A stretch of 64,000 bases of DNA. It comes from Paractinoplanes brasiliensis. Its GTDB lineage: Bacteria > Actinomycetota > Actinomycetes > Mycobacteriales > Micromonosporaceae. The first letter of the stretch is position 1. The number at the start of each line of letters is the position of its first letter. Under the pieces are notes generated by a model that saw only the letters and a program-made list of their open reading frames with translations, did not search any database and was not told the origin of the DNA. A program made the translations under genes and the position numbers. Of the stretch, positions 17,701 to 26,170 are shown one piece after another. The stretch covers positions 1,426,001 through 1,490,000 of the forward strand of contig NZ_SNWR01000002.1 in the NCBI RefSeq assembly GCF_004362215.1, written 5' to 3'.

Positions 17701-18179
17701 GCGACGCCCGGGCATGGTCTGGACATTTCCGGCAGGCTGACGTCTCGGGGCTGGGGGTCGAGCGCAACGTGCTGCGCTACCTGCCCGTTCCCGTCACCGT
17801 CCGCCTGTCTGCGGGTGCCTCCGTTGACGAGCTGCTGCGCGTCGTGGCCGCCGGGGTGCGGGCCGGCGCACCGGTTTCCGTCTCGGTGGCCGATCCCCTG
17901 CCGTCATCGGTGACCGCGGCCATCCCGTACGACGTGCGGGTGGAGGACGACGACACGTTCGCGGCCGGGCTGCGCTCGGTCAACCGCGTACGGCTGATCG
18001 GCGGCTCGTTCGAGGCCCTGGCGCGCGCCACCGAGGGCCGCCCGGACCTGGCCGTGTGGTCCGGCCCGGTAACCGAGGCGGGGCGGATCGAGCTGCTGCC
18101 GTTCCTGCACGAACAGGCCGTCAGCATCACCGCCCACCGCTTCGGCAACCCGGACAAGCTGGCCGAGTCAGCCCTGTAG
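14793..18179 (+). CDS. putA: Bifunctional proline dehydrogenase / glutamate semialdehyde dehydrogenase
   Basis: A 1128-residue enzyme that oxidises proline to pyrroline-5-carboxylate with FAD and then glutamate semialdehyde to glutamate with NAD. The proline dehydrogenase barrel is at about residues 120-460 (VDYVSIKVSS, VNLDMEEYKDLDLT, VRLVKGANLPMEQV). The aldehyde dehydrogenase domain is at about 500-960; Glu near residue 716 (LAETSGKNA) and catalytic Cys near 750 (GHAGQKCSAAS) are present. About 170 C-terminal residues look like the degenerate third domain of long PutA proteins. There is no N-terminal ribbon-helix-helix, so it does not repress itself; the divergent LysR protein probably regulates it. 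AAGGACA precedes ATG 14793. A hairpin follows the stop. Confidence 0.96.
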   Translation: MSDVVQSRPAEAERDELAHEAISLVRRWLHEASAIKTTGSAAQLAGVLRDPKGLAFAVGFVDGVVRPEDVRVSARALAALAPDVPRFLPAPLRAAVRAGGVLAPIMPGVVVPIARRVLRRMVGHLIVDATDAKLGRAIAKIKRRDVRLNVNLLGEAVLGRGEATRRLRETERLLARGDVDYVSIKVSSTVAPHNPWAFDEAVTEIVEQLTPLFTLAATARTRKFVNLDMEEYKDLDLTIAVFTRLLDKPELHDLEAGIVLQAYLPDALAAMIRLQEWATVRRRTGGAGIKVRLVKGANLPMEQVEAAVHGWPLATWGSKQETDTNYKRVLDYALDPERIGNVRLGVAGHNLFDVAYAWLLAGRRGVREGVEFEMLLGMAEGQAEVVRREVGGLLLYTPVVRPEQFDVAIAYLIRRLEEGASSDNFMSAVFELDSNSALFARERDRFLASLAALDSSVPPPHRVADRHAAVAPSRAGHFENVPDTDPSVASNRSMMREVLARVPSSQLGVATIEAARVADERRLDDRLGSAVAAAAAWGAMTGAQRGEVLHRVGEALEARRTDLIEVMAAETGKTADQADPEVSEAIDFAHYYAELAAQLDDVDGAVAVPEKLTLVTPPWNFPVAIPAGSVLSALAAGSAVALKPAGPAERCGALLAEIIKPVLPDADLLTLVQVEENTLGRKLIAHALVDRVILTGAYETAQLFRSFRADLPLLAETSGKNAIIVTPSADLDLAVKDVVHSAFGHAGQKCSAASLVILVGSVARSERFRHQLLDAAASLTVGWPADARSQVGPVIEPAAGKLLDGLTKLEPGQQWLLKPASLDESNRLWSPGIRDGVARGSAFHRTEYFGPVLGIMTAETLDEAIDLVNDVDFGLTSGLHSLDPAELSTWLDRVQAGNLYVNRGITGAIVRRQPFGGWKRSAVGPGTKAGGPNYLAGLTGWRSAPAATGDVPGDVRVLASSDMVARAVASDARAWSGHFRQADVSGLGVERNVLRYLPVPVTVRLSAGASVDELLRVVAAGVRAGAPVSVSVADPLPSSVTAAIPYDVRVEDDDTFAAGLRSVNRVRLIGGSFEALARATEGRPDLAVWSGPVTEAGRIELLPFLHEQAVSITAHRFGNPDKLAESAL

Positions 18180-18195
18180 GTTCCGCTTCCTTCCT

Positions 18196-18230
18196 GAACG
18201 GCCGCGTGGTTCTCGACCGCGCGGCCGTTC
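18196..18230 (+). terminator. Hairpin terminator after putA
   Basis: GAACGGCCGCG (18196-18206) pairs with CGCGGCCGTTC (18220-18230), an 11-bp perfect stem with a 13-nt loop starting 17 nt after the putA stop. Confidence 0.8.
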
Positions 18231-18272
18231 GCTGTTCACGATTCACTGTCCGGCAAATCACGGCTTCTGGCC

Positions 18273-18281
18273 TGTGGACAA
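18273..18281 (-). promoter_or_regulatory. Perfect DnaA-box match
   Basis: TGTGGACAA is the complement of TTGTCCACA, the actinobacterial DnaA-box consensus. It lies in the noncoding interval between the putA terminator and the PPOX gene. A single 9-mer may be chance, but see the pair at 27308-27358. Confidence 0.35.
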
Positions 18282-18344
18282 CTCGGATTGCCCGTTTTGC
18301 GGCGCGTATTTTTAGGCCAGCCCCCTGGGTGCGGCGGGGTGGGC

Positions 18345-18959
18345 CTAGTAGGCGTCTTGGGCGGCTACGGCGAGGGCGTCGTCGATGGCCTGGGCCTCGA
18401 TGTCGGCGCCCGAGATGCTTTTGGCGATCGTGCCCGCGCTCGGCACCTCGGCTTTCGCCGGCCAGGTCGAGGTGTCCCACAGGCGCGAACGTGTGAAAGC
18501 CCGCGCACAGTGCAGAAACAGCTCCTCGACCACGACTTCGATCGCCAGCTGCGGCGTCACGCCCTTCAGAGCCATTCTGTCCAGATAGGGCGCGCCCGTC
18601 ACGATCCGGGCGAGCCCGTTGACCCGTACGGTGTCGCCCGAACCCGGCACCATGAAGACCATGCCGACGCGGGGCCGCTGCAGGATGTTGCGCAGGCTGT
18701 CGAGCCGCCCGTTGCCCTTGCGATCGGCGAACGCCAGCGTACGGTCGTCGAGCACGAGCACGCTGCCCGCCGGGTCGCCGCGCGGGGAGACGTCGCAGGT
18801 GCCGTCCTCGGCCGACGTCGCGAGCAGGAAGAACGGGCTCAGCTCGATGAACCGGCGGGACTGCGGGTCGATGCGGTCGACGCCCTTCTCGGCGATGAAC
18901 TGCGGCGGCGGAGCCACGAACTCCCGCAGTTCCGCCTCAGTGCCGATCACCCTCGTCAT
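18345..18959 (-). CDS. PPOX-class flavoprotein (MSMEG_1061-like)
   Basis: A 204-residue split-barrel flavin-binding protein of the pyridoxamine-5'-phosphate-oxidase-like superfamily. The order of segments FIELSPFFLLATSAEDGTCDVSPRGDPAG, LAFADRKGNGRLDSLRNIL and PRVGMVFMVPGSGDTVRVNG matches the FMN-dependent (or F420-binding) PPOX subfamily typified by MSMEG_1061. Conserved Arg/Gly in SPRGDPAG would bind the cofactor phosphate. No signal peptide. It is 37 bp downstream of the hydroxyacid dehydrogenase gene's end on the same strand and may be cotranscribed. The substrate is unknown. Confidence 0.88.
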   Translation of the reverse strand: MTRVIGTEAELREFVAPPPQFIAEKGVDRIDPQSRRFIELSPFFLLATSAEDGTCDVSPRGDPAGSVLVLDDRTLAFADRKGNGRLDSLRNILQRPRVGMVFMVPGSGDTVRVNGLARIVTGAPYLDRMALKGVTPQLAIEVVVEELFLHCARAFTRSRLWDTSTWPAKAEVPSAGTIAKSISGADIEAQAIDDALAVAAQDAY

Positions 18960-18996
18960 GCGCGCCCCAACACCCTCGCCGAACAGTTAGGCCACG

Positions 18997-19938
18997 CTAA
19001 CCTTCGACGACGTTGCGCAGGGAACGGCCCTCCCGGAATGCGACCAAGTTCTCGCTGATCAGCTCCGGCGCGCCGAGCGGACGTCCACCGGCCACGTGCG
19101 GCGTGACGATCACGTTCGGCTCGTTCCACAGGCCGGAGTCCTCGGGCAGTGGCTCGGTCTCGAACACGTCGAGCGCCGCCCCGCCGATGCCGCCCTCACG
19201 CAGCGCGTCGAGCAGCGCCTCCTCGTCCAGGGTGGCGCCCCGGCCCACGTTGATGACCCAGGCGTGCTCGGGCAGCCGGTCGAACACGTCCGCGCCGATC
19301 GCGTGCTGCGTTTCGGGCGTGGCGGGCAGGATGCCGATCAGCACGTCGGTGGCCGGCAGCAGCTCGTCGAGGGCGTCCTCGGTCACCACGTCGACGCCGT
19401 CGCGCGTGCCGGCGCTGCGGGCCACCCCGGTCACGCGCGCGCCGAGCGCCTCGAGGTGCGGGGCGAGCGCCTTCGCGATGCCCCCGAACCCCCAGATCAC
19501 GACGTGCGCGTCCCGCAGCGTGTAGAACCGCGCGGTGTCCGGCTTGGCCTGCAGCTCGCGCATCTCGTCGGCCCAGTGCCGGGCGGCCTGGGCCCGCCGG
19601 AGCACGTGCAGGTGGCGTACGGCGGAAAGGGTCAGGGCCAGGGTGTGCTCGGCGACCGTCCGATCATGCAGGCCACGCCCCGAGGTGATGACGACCTCGG
19701 GCGCGAACCCGGCCGCCACCACGGCGTCGGGCCCCGCGGCCAGGGTCTGCACCCAGCGCAGCCGCTTGAGCCGCTGCGCCGCGTCGCGCAGCTGATCACC
19801 CGGGTTGTTCCAGACGACCAGAACGTCGGCGTCGGTGTGCTCGTCGGGGACGGGCCGGTTGACGGCGTAGCGTACGGCGGTCACGCCCGCGGGCAGATCC
19901 AGGTTCAGGTCGATGCTGTCGGGCAGCAGAAGCTTCAT
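18997..19938 (-). CDS. D-isomer-specific 2-hydroxyacid dehydrogenase
   Basis: A 313-residue NAD(P)-dependent dehydrogenase reducing 2-keto acids to D-hydroxy acids. The Rossmann loop is IWGFGGIAKALAPHLEALG (about residues 147-165). The catalytic triad elements are Arg in INVGRGATLDE, Glu in DVFETEPLPEDSGLW and His in VTPHVAGG. Start ATG 19938 is preferred over 19947 because GGGGGA lies just upstream and would otherwise be coding. Its start is only 18 bp from the divergent aminotransferase, so both promoters must lie inside the other gene. The pairing with an aminotransferase suggests joint handling of a 2-keto acid / amino acid pair. Confidence 0.92.
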   Translation of the reverse strand: MKLLLPDSIDLNLDLPAGVTAVRYAVNRPVPDEHTDADVLVVWNNPGDQLRDAAQRLKRLRWVQTLAAGPDAVVAAGFAPEVVITSGRGLHDRTVAEHTLALTLSAVRHLHVLRRAQAARHWADEMRELQAKPDTARFYTLRDAHVVIWGFGGIAKALAPHLEALGARVTGVARSAGTRDGVDVVTEDALDELLPATDVLIGILPATPETQHAIGADVFDRLPEHAWVINVGRGATLDEEALLDALREGGIGGAALDVFETEPLPEDSGLWNEPNVIVTPHVAGGRPLGAPELISENLVAFREGRSLRNVVEG

Positions 19939-19956
19939 GTCCCCCATTCTGGTTCA

Positions 19957-21015
19957 GTGACGATCGTTCAGTTCGAGCACCGCGACGGAATCCTCGACCT
20001 CGGCTGGGGGCATCCGCTGCCCGCGCTGCTCCCTACGGGCGCGTGGGCGGTGGCGTCAGAGACCTCCCTTCGGACGTACGGGTGGAAGGCACTCACGTAC
20101 GGTCATGAGCCGGGCCCCGCCCCGCTGCGTGAATGGATCGCCTTCCACCTGGGCGGCGGGGGCGCGGAGCAGACGTTCGTGACAGCGGGCGCCTCGCACG
20201 GGCTCGCGCTGCTCACGCAGGTGCTGACCCGGCCGGGCGACACCGTCCTGGTGGATTCGCCCACCTACCACTACGCGTTCCGGATCCTGACCGATCTCGG
20301 CGTGCGGCTTCTCCCGGTACGGGCCGAGGACGCGGACGAGGTGGGCCGGCGCGCCCGGGAGCACAGGGCAGCCTTCCTGTACGTCGTGCCCACGTTCGGC
20401 AACCCGACCGGGCGGAGCCTGACGTTGCCGCAACGGCACGCGCTGGCCGGGCTGGGTCTGCCGATCGTCGAGGACGACCCCTACCGGGAGCTGTACTACA
20501 CCAGTCCCCCGCCGTCGTTCTCGGCCGCGAACGTGATCAGCCTGGGGTCCTTCGCGAAGACCGTGGCGCCCGGCCTGCGGCTCGGCTGGATCACCGCGGC
20601 GCCGGAACTGATCACCCGGCTGGCCCGGCTCGGATACGTGCACAGCGGCGGCGGGGTCAACCACACGACGGCGCTGACCATGGCGGAGTTCTGCGCCTCA
20701 GGGGCGTACCACGAGCATGTCGCTCTGCTGCGGGACCGCTATCGGGCACACCGCGACGCCCTGGCCGGCGCACTCGGCACGGACGCACCGGACGGCGGCT
20801 GGTTCCTGTGGCTCCGGCTGCCCGCCGGGGTGGACGCCGAAGCGCTGCTAGCCGTCGCCGAGCGGCACGGAACCTCGTTCGTGCCGGGGCCGGCGTTCCA
20901 TGTGGACCGTCGGGACGGCTCCGGCCACGTGCGGCTCAGCTTCTCGCATCTGCCCCCGGCCGACCTGACCGAGGCGGCCGGCCGCCTGACCGTCGCCATT
21001 CGGTCCGTCTGCTAG
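19957..21015 (+). CDS. PLP-dependent aminotransferase (fold type I, MocR-like without HTH)
   Basis: A 352-residue aminotransferase resembling the catalytic half of MocR/2-aminoadipate aminotransferases. It has GASHGLALLTQVLTRPGDTVLVDSPTYH, PTFGNPTGRSLT, the cofactor aspartate in VEDDPYRELYY, and the PLP lysine in SLGSFAKTVAPGLRLGW. A regulatory HTH is absent. It starts with GTG 19957, which has no Shine-Dalgarno; a weak CATTCT ends 6 nt upstream, so a leaderless transcript is possible. It diverges from the 2-hydroxyacid dehydrogenase with an 18-bp gap. Its TAG stop is embedded in a TAGATA that resembles the -10 of the downstream GNAT-type promoter copy. Confidence 0.92.
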   Translation: MTIVQFEHRDGILDLGWGHPLPALLPTGAWAVASETSLRTYGWKALTYGHEPGPAPLREWIAFHLGGGGAEQTFVTAGASHGLALLTQVLTRPGDTVLVDSPTYHYAFRILTDLGVRLLPVRAEDADEVGRRAREHRAAFLYVVPTFGNPTGRSLTLPQRHALAGLGLPIVEDDPYRELYYTSPPPSFSAANVISLGSFAKTVAPGLRLGWITAAPELITRLARLGYVHSGGGVNHTTALTMAEFCASGAYHEHVALLRDRYRAHRDALAGALGTDAPDGGWFLWLRLPAGVDAEALLAVAERHGTSFVPGPAFHVDRRDGSGHVRLSFSHLPPADLTEAAGRLTVAIRSVC

Positions 21016-21187
21016 ATATCCCCCGTACGCCGTCTGAGCCCGGAATGATTTCGCACCCGTCGGTGGCGCCGAAGAGGTGATCGCCGACGTCGAGTCGATG
21101 CTCCCGGACACGGTGGCCGACCTGCACCGGGCCGGCTTCCACCGGATCCGCGCCCGGCCGGCCCACGAGCCGGCGACGACCGGTTGA
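21016..21187 (+). pseudogene. Remnant of a duplicated GNAT-like gene (promoter joined to C-terminus)
   Basis: Positions 21022-21045 are identical over 24 bp to 24884-24907, in the leader of the GNAT-like gene at 25002. About 17 bp later an open stretch encodes GGAEEVIADVESMLPD and TVADLHRAGFHRIRARPA, closely matching the last 40 residues of that protein (GGAEEVIADVEATLTD, TVADLKRAGFHQIRVRQA), and ends at TGA 21185-21187. All of the N-terminal three quarters and the leader ORF are missing. This is an internally deleted paralogue; the divergence shows it is not recent. A short peptide could still be made but no start codon with a ribosome site is seen. Confidence 0.8.
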
Positions 21188-21357
21188 CACGGCGACCGCC
21201 CGTCACCGTCTGATGAAGTGCGCCGGGCCCCCGAATTCCTCCCTGAGGACATCCGGCGAATCGCGGGCGGAAGCCCGAACACCGCCATAACGTGAGGATG
21301 CCTCGGCATTCCTTCGGTTTGTCGTGCGTGCGGACGAACTCAGAACGGGAAGACGAA

Positions 21358-24300
21358 ATGGTCGGATCAATTCCGCGGCGCGCCTGTGCCGTTCTGCTGG
21401 CGACGCTCGTGATCGCCCTGGGCGGCCTGGTCGGCGCCCGGCCGGCCGGCGCCGAGCCGCACATCGACAACCCCGGCGAGACGATGCTGTACTTCACCGC
21501 ACCGGGCGGCCTGACCCGGGTCGGCTCGTACGGCTACCCGCAGGACACCTTCCCGGTGACCGGCGCGACGAGCGTGGCCCTCGACAACGACGGCAGCGTC
21601 TACGTCGCCGGCCGGCCCGAGGCCGGTCCGCTCGTCCGGGAACTGGAGCCCAGCGGGTCGTGGGGCACGTCGCTGTTCCCCCATCTGACGGATGCCGCCG
21701 ACGTCGCGGTGCGGGACGGCCGGGTCGTCGTGGCCGACACCACCGCGCTGACCGCCAGGGGCCCGGGCGACGAACCCGCGTCGACCCTGGCGCCGGGCGT
21801 CCACCCCGTCAAGGTGGTCGACACGGCTGCCCGGGGTGTACTTCGTCGACGGTGACGACGGGGGCCTGTACCGCTACACCGCCGGCGACGGTGTGCAGCC
21901 CGTGCTGACGGAGACGCCCACCGTCAGTCTCGCCGCCGACGCGGACGGAAACCTGTACCTGGGCCGGGCCACGTCGATCGTCAAGTACGACCCGGAGGAG
22001 GAAACGGAGACCGAACTCGTCACCGGCCTGGGCAGCGCACCGGTCGACGTGGCGGTCAGCGAATCCGGCGAGCTGTTCTACGCCACGGCCGACGGCACGA
22101 TCCGGCGCAAGGGCACCTTGGACTGGGAGCCGACCACGGTGGCGACCGGCATCGAGGGCCTGACCGCGATCGCCGTGCGGACACTGCCCCGCATGCCCGG
22201 CGGGGCGTCGGCAGAGGGCGGGGATCGGCAGGCCCAGGTGTTCTGGGCTACCTCCGAGACGAACGGCGGCCCCTCCGACATCCGGTACGAGGTCGAGACC
22301 TTCGTGGGCGACGAGATCGGTGAGCCCGTACCCACCGACGTACCGATCTGTGCCACCCGGCTGACCACGTGCACGATCACGAACCTGACGAACGGCGAGT
22401 ACTACACCTTCCACATCACCGCCTTCAACACCCCGGACGGTGACAACACCGGCCGGTCCAACCCGTTCCAGTCCAACGGCATCCGCCCGCGTGTCGGCCC
22501 CGAGGCGCCGACGCTCGGCACCCCGACGCCGGGCAACCGGACCGCCTCGGTGGCGTTCACGCCCGGCGACGACAACGGGGTGAACGCCACCGCGTGGCAG
22601 GTCTCGTCCGACCGTCTCATATGGAGCGGCGCCGAGGTCTACGCGACGGGCGAGAACGAGTTCGAAGCGGTCTTCCGCGGGCTGGAGAACGGCCAGGCCA
22701 ACAACCTGTACGTCCGTGCCTACGACCCCGTCACGGAGACCACGGGCAAGGTGGCGACGGCCACGGTCACGCCGGACGACTCGCTGCCGGGAACCCCGAG
22801 GATCGAACGGATCCAGCCGGGAGACAAGTCGGCGACCCTGTACTTCTGGCCGGTGGATCAAGGGGCCAGCGAGATCACAGGGTACGAGGCGAGCGTCGAC
22901 GGTTTGCTGTGGGTTCCGGCATACGGCAGTGAGGGTCCGCCCGCCGAAGAGCCCAGCACACCTCCCTCCGACGACCCCGCCGACGAACCGAGCCCCACCC
23001 CAACCCCCGAACCCACCGACGAACCCAGCCCAACCCCAACCCCCGAACCCACGGGAGAGCCCAGTGCGTCGGCTGATGCCGTGGGTGAGCCCGCCCAGGT
23101 CATGAGCGACCAGGACGAGCTGGACGGAATGCAGAGCGTGGTGATCAACGACCTGACGCTGCCGTTCCACCACGTCCGCCTGCGGGCGCGCAATCAGCAG
23201 GGACCCGGTGTGGCCACCACCGCCAGGGTCTATCCGGGCCAGGTCGTCGCGCCCAGCGTTCCCATGGACGTGCAGACCGAGTCGGCCGACAAGCAACTCA
23301 CGGTCACCTTCATGCCGAGCATGAACCCGGCTGACGGCTACGAGGTGCAGCTGGCGGAAGGGGGCGACTGGAAACAGCTGCCCCTCGACGACGCCGAGCG
23401 CGGCGGGCGGCTGGGCGGAACGGTCACCGACCTGGTCAACGGCACGGCCTATCAGGTCCGGGTTCGCGGCGTAAACACCATCGGACCCGGCGAGGGGTCC
23501 GTACCGGTGACCGGCATCCCCGCGCGGCCGCCGTCCGCGCCGAGCCAGGTGACGGCCACGGCCGATGCCACCTCAGCCGTACTGACCTTCCTGCCGTCGG
23601 CCGACGACGGCGACGACCCGGACCATCTGGCATACGAGATCAGCTTCGACGCCGGCGAGGACTGGACGACGCTGACCACCGAGCCGGGGGACGACGGCAC
23701 GCTGGTCGCGACGATTCCCGACCTGACGGTCGAGGACAGCTTCGAGATCCTGCTGCGGGCCCGCAACGGCGGCGGCGCGAGCGAACACCTCACTGTCACC
23801 GTCACGCCCGCGACCGCGCCGACGACCTCGCCGGCGACCTCGGCACCGACCAACCCGCCCAGCGAGACACCGACGTCGCCGACCACAACGTCACCCTCGA
23901 CGGCCCCGACCATGACGTCCCCGACCACGACGTCCCCGACCACACCGGCGCCGACGACAACACCACCCACGACCCCGCCACCCACCACCACCACCACGCC
24001 ACCCACCACCACGCCACCCACGACCGAGCCGACCACACCGGCGCCGACCACCGCGCCCACCTCGGAACCGCCCACACCCGCCCCGTCCAGCGCCGCCCCG
24101 GTGGTTCCGGACGCGCCGACCGGTGTCACAGCCACCGCCGGCCTGAACTCGATCACCGTGTCGTGGAACCCGCCCGCGGACAACGGCGCCGTGATCACCG
24201 GCTATCGTGCGACGGCTACGCCTGGCGGTGCCAGCTGCACGAGCACGGGCACGAGCTGTGTGGTCGGCGGGGACACGCGCAACGCGTACACGTTCCGGGT

Positions 24301-24802
24301 GGTGGCCCTCTCGGCTGCCGGCGAGTCCCGGAACTCGATGTCCTCGAATCCCGTGACCCCGAACGAGCTGACCGTGCCGGCCGCGGCCCCCGTCACCGAC
24401 CTGCCGCTCGAAACGCCCGACGGCCCGGTCACCTCGGCGGCGCGGGGCGGACGGCTGAAGATGGCCGGCAACGGGTACGCGCCGTTCTCGGTGATCACGT
24501 TGGCGGTGTACTCGGAGCCCACCATCCTCGGCACGGTCACGGCCGACGCCGACGGGGCTTTCGAGACCGAGATCGACGTGCCCGAAGGTCTCAGCCTCGG
24601 CACCCACTCGTTCGTCGCCGCCGGCGTCGACAAGAACGGCAAGTTCCGGGCCTTGCGCCTCGACCTCACTGTGGCCGAGGCGGCTGACACCGGCGCCACC
24701 CTGCCGGTGACCGGGGCGGCGGTGCTCTGGCTGGCCGTCGCCGGCTTCGTAACCGTGGGGGCAGGCGTGGTGACGCGGAGGCTGGCCAGGCCGCCGGCCT
24801 GA
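21358..24802 (+). pseudogene. Sortase-type fibronectin-III surface protein, one frameshift
   Basis: Read with one frame change near 21830 this encodes about 1,148 residues. Part 1 starts at ATG 21358 (GGGAAGA upstream) with a signal peptide (RRACAVLLATLVIALGGL, cleavage near GAEP) and a beta-propeller-like region (SVALDNDGSVYVAG). Part 2 continues the propeller (VYFVDGDDGGLYRYTAG), then has about five fibronectin-III domains, two Pro/Thr-rich linkers (22936-23075 and 23815-24110), and an LPVTG sortase signal (24701-24715) with membrane helix and RR tail. The shift lies at CCCGGGG; removing one G restores the frame. As sequenced, no exported full-length protein is made unless ribosomes slip. 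If read separately, 21836-24802 lacks a signal peptide. Confidence 0.8.
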
Positions 24803-24851
24803 CACGTACGCGCTGAAGCGCCCTCGGATGACGGTGAGCACCGGGCGCAGC

Positions 24852-24879
24852 CTGACGGTGGCGCGGCGGCTGATAGATT
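24852..24879 (+). promoter_or_regulatory. Promoter of leader ORF and GNAT-like gene
   Basis: CTGACG (24852-24857) and TAGATT (24874-24879) are spaced 16 bp. Transcription would start near 24886, inside the 24-bp segment shared with the remnant copy at 21022-21045, which has a matching CTGACC/TAGATA pair. Confidence 0.55.
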
Positions 24880-24919
24880 CATACCCGTACGCCGTCTGAG
24901 CCCGGAAGGAGGTCGCACC

Positions 24920-24970
24920 GTGTCCCACGAATCGCGCCCCTTCCGCGGCCCGGCGTCTCCGCGGCTCTGA
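24920..24970 (+). CDS. 16-residue leader peptide ORF
   Basis: GTG 24920 is preceded by AAGGAGGT at ideal spacing (7 nt from GGAGG). The ORF encodes MSHESRPFRGPASPRL and ends at TGA 24968-24970, 31 nt before the GNAT-like start codon, which has its own GGAGG. A strong ribosome site on such a short ORF in a probable 5' leader suggests translational control or attenuation of the downstream gene. The peptide has three Arg, three Pro and three Ser but no run of one amino acid, so a specific amino-acid sensor is not obvious. The deleted paralogue lacks this ORF. Confidence 0.5.
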   Translation: MSHESRPFRGPASPRL

Positions 24971-25001
24971 CCCGGGGCGTCATCGCCTCGGAGGTCCGCC
25001 C

Positions 25002-25943
25002 ATGAGCACCGTCATCCACCGCCACCTGCTCCCCGGCGAGGAAGCCCTGTTCGCTTCCCTGCCCGCCTTCGCCGAAGGCCTCGCCGGCGGGGGCTACGAC
25101 CTTTCCCGTACGTGGATCACCCTGCGCGACGGTGAGGTCGTCGCCCGCGCCGCCTGGGTGCTGCCACCCGGTGCGGTCGGCGGCCCGTGGCTGGAACTTT
25201 TCGACCTCGACGACACCCCTGCCGTCGGCGCCGCCCTGCTGAACGCGGCTCACGCTGATCTGGGTGGTCCGCGGCCTTTCTACGCCACGCTCCCTGCCGA
25301 CCCGCGTGTGCCGGCCGCCGCGCGCTTGGCCGGCCTCGAACCCACCGTCAAACGCCTGCGCTTCCGGTGGACCCCCACCGGGAACACGGTCCCTTCCGTC
25401 CCCGCCGCCCACGCAGCTCCCGACCCCACTGTCCACGCAGCTTCCACCCCCGCCGCCCACGCGGACCCCACCCCACTTGTCCACGCAGCTCCCGACCCGA
25501 CTGTCCACGCAGCTCGCGTCCCCGCTGTCCGCGCGGCGAAGGGACCCGACGAGGTCCGGGCTCTCGTGGCGCTGATTGACCGGCCAGACGTGTTGACCGG
25601 TTCCGAGGCGGCGCTGGCAGTGGCCGGACTCGACCTGGCCCGCGACCCCCTCCCGTGGCTGACCGGCCCCGCCGCGGCCTGGCACGTGCTCGATGGCGGC
25701 ACGGGACTGGCCGGAACCGCCGGTGACGCGTGCTGGCCCATGCTGGTCTATCTGGGCCGGCTGCCCGACGCCTCCCCCGGCGCGCGCTCGTCCCTGCTGG
25801 CGGCCGCCCTCCACGCCCTGACGACCGGCGGCGCCGAGGAGGTGATCGCCGACGTGGAGGCGACGCTCACCGACACGGTCGCCGACCTGAAGCGGGCCGG
25901 GTTCCACCAGATCCGCGTACGGCAGGCCTTCGAGCCGACCTGA
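25002..25943 (+). CDS. GNAT-like acetyltransferase with internal repeat insertion
   Basis: A 313-residue protein whose two ends look like GNAT-fold halves: an N-terminal part (ITLRDGEVVARAAWVLPPG, WLELFDLDDTPAVGAALL) and a C-terminal part (YLGRLPDASPGARSSLLAAALHAL, ADVEATLTDTVADLKRAGF). Between them, residues about 125-180 form an Ala/Pro/Thr/His low-complexity stretch of repeated HAAPDPTVHAA-type units (25400-25540), probably expanded from DNA repeats. The assignment to GNAT is by pattern and moderately sure; the acyl acceptor is unknown. ATG 25002 follows GGAGG. A strong upstream leader ORF and a deleted duplicate at 21016 mark this locus. A 37-bp minisatellite begins within its last ten codons. 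Confidence 0.65.
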   Translation: MSTVIHRHLLPGEEALFASLPAFAEGLAGGGYDLSRTWITLRDGEVVARAAWVLPPGAVGGPWLELFDLDDTPAVGAALLNAAHADLGGPRPFYATLPADPRVPAAARLAGLEPTVKRLRFRWTPTGNTVPSVPAAHAAPDPTVHAASTPAAHADPTPLVHAAPDPTVHAARVPAVRAAKGPDEVRALVALIDRPDVLTGSEAALAVAGLDLARDPLPWLTGPAAAWHVLDGGTGLAGTAGDACWPMLVYLGRLPDASPGARSSLLAAALHALTTGGAEEVIADVEATLTDTVADLKRAGFHQIRVRQAFEPT

Positions 25944-26170
25944 CCCCATCCGCGCACGGCACGCCTTCAAGCCGAGCTGACCCCACCTCGTACGGCAGGT
26001 TTCCCGCCCGGTCTACTCCACCCCGTACGGCAAGCCTCCGCACCCGGCCACACCCCACCCCGCACGGCAAGCCTCCGCACCCGGCCACACCCCACCCCGC
26101 ACGGCAAGCCTCCGCACCCGGCCACACCCCAAGCCGCACGGCAAGCTTTCGCCAGTCTGACCCGGCAGTG
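25916..26170 (+). repeat. Minisatellite of seven 35-37 bp units crossing the gene end
   Basis: Units begin at 25916, 25953, 25989, 26024, 26061, 26098 and 26135, each opening with CGYACGGCA. Units 4-6 are nearly identical; unit 1 contains the last codons and stop of the GNAT-like gene, so the array seems to have grown from coding sequence. No spacers, hence not a CRISPR. It fills the gap to the convergent phosphotransferase gene. Confidence 0.85.

Noticed and set aside
25916..26170. CRISPR array
   Set aside because: The 37-bp units abut directly with no unique spacers, and no cas gene is present.
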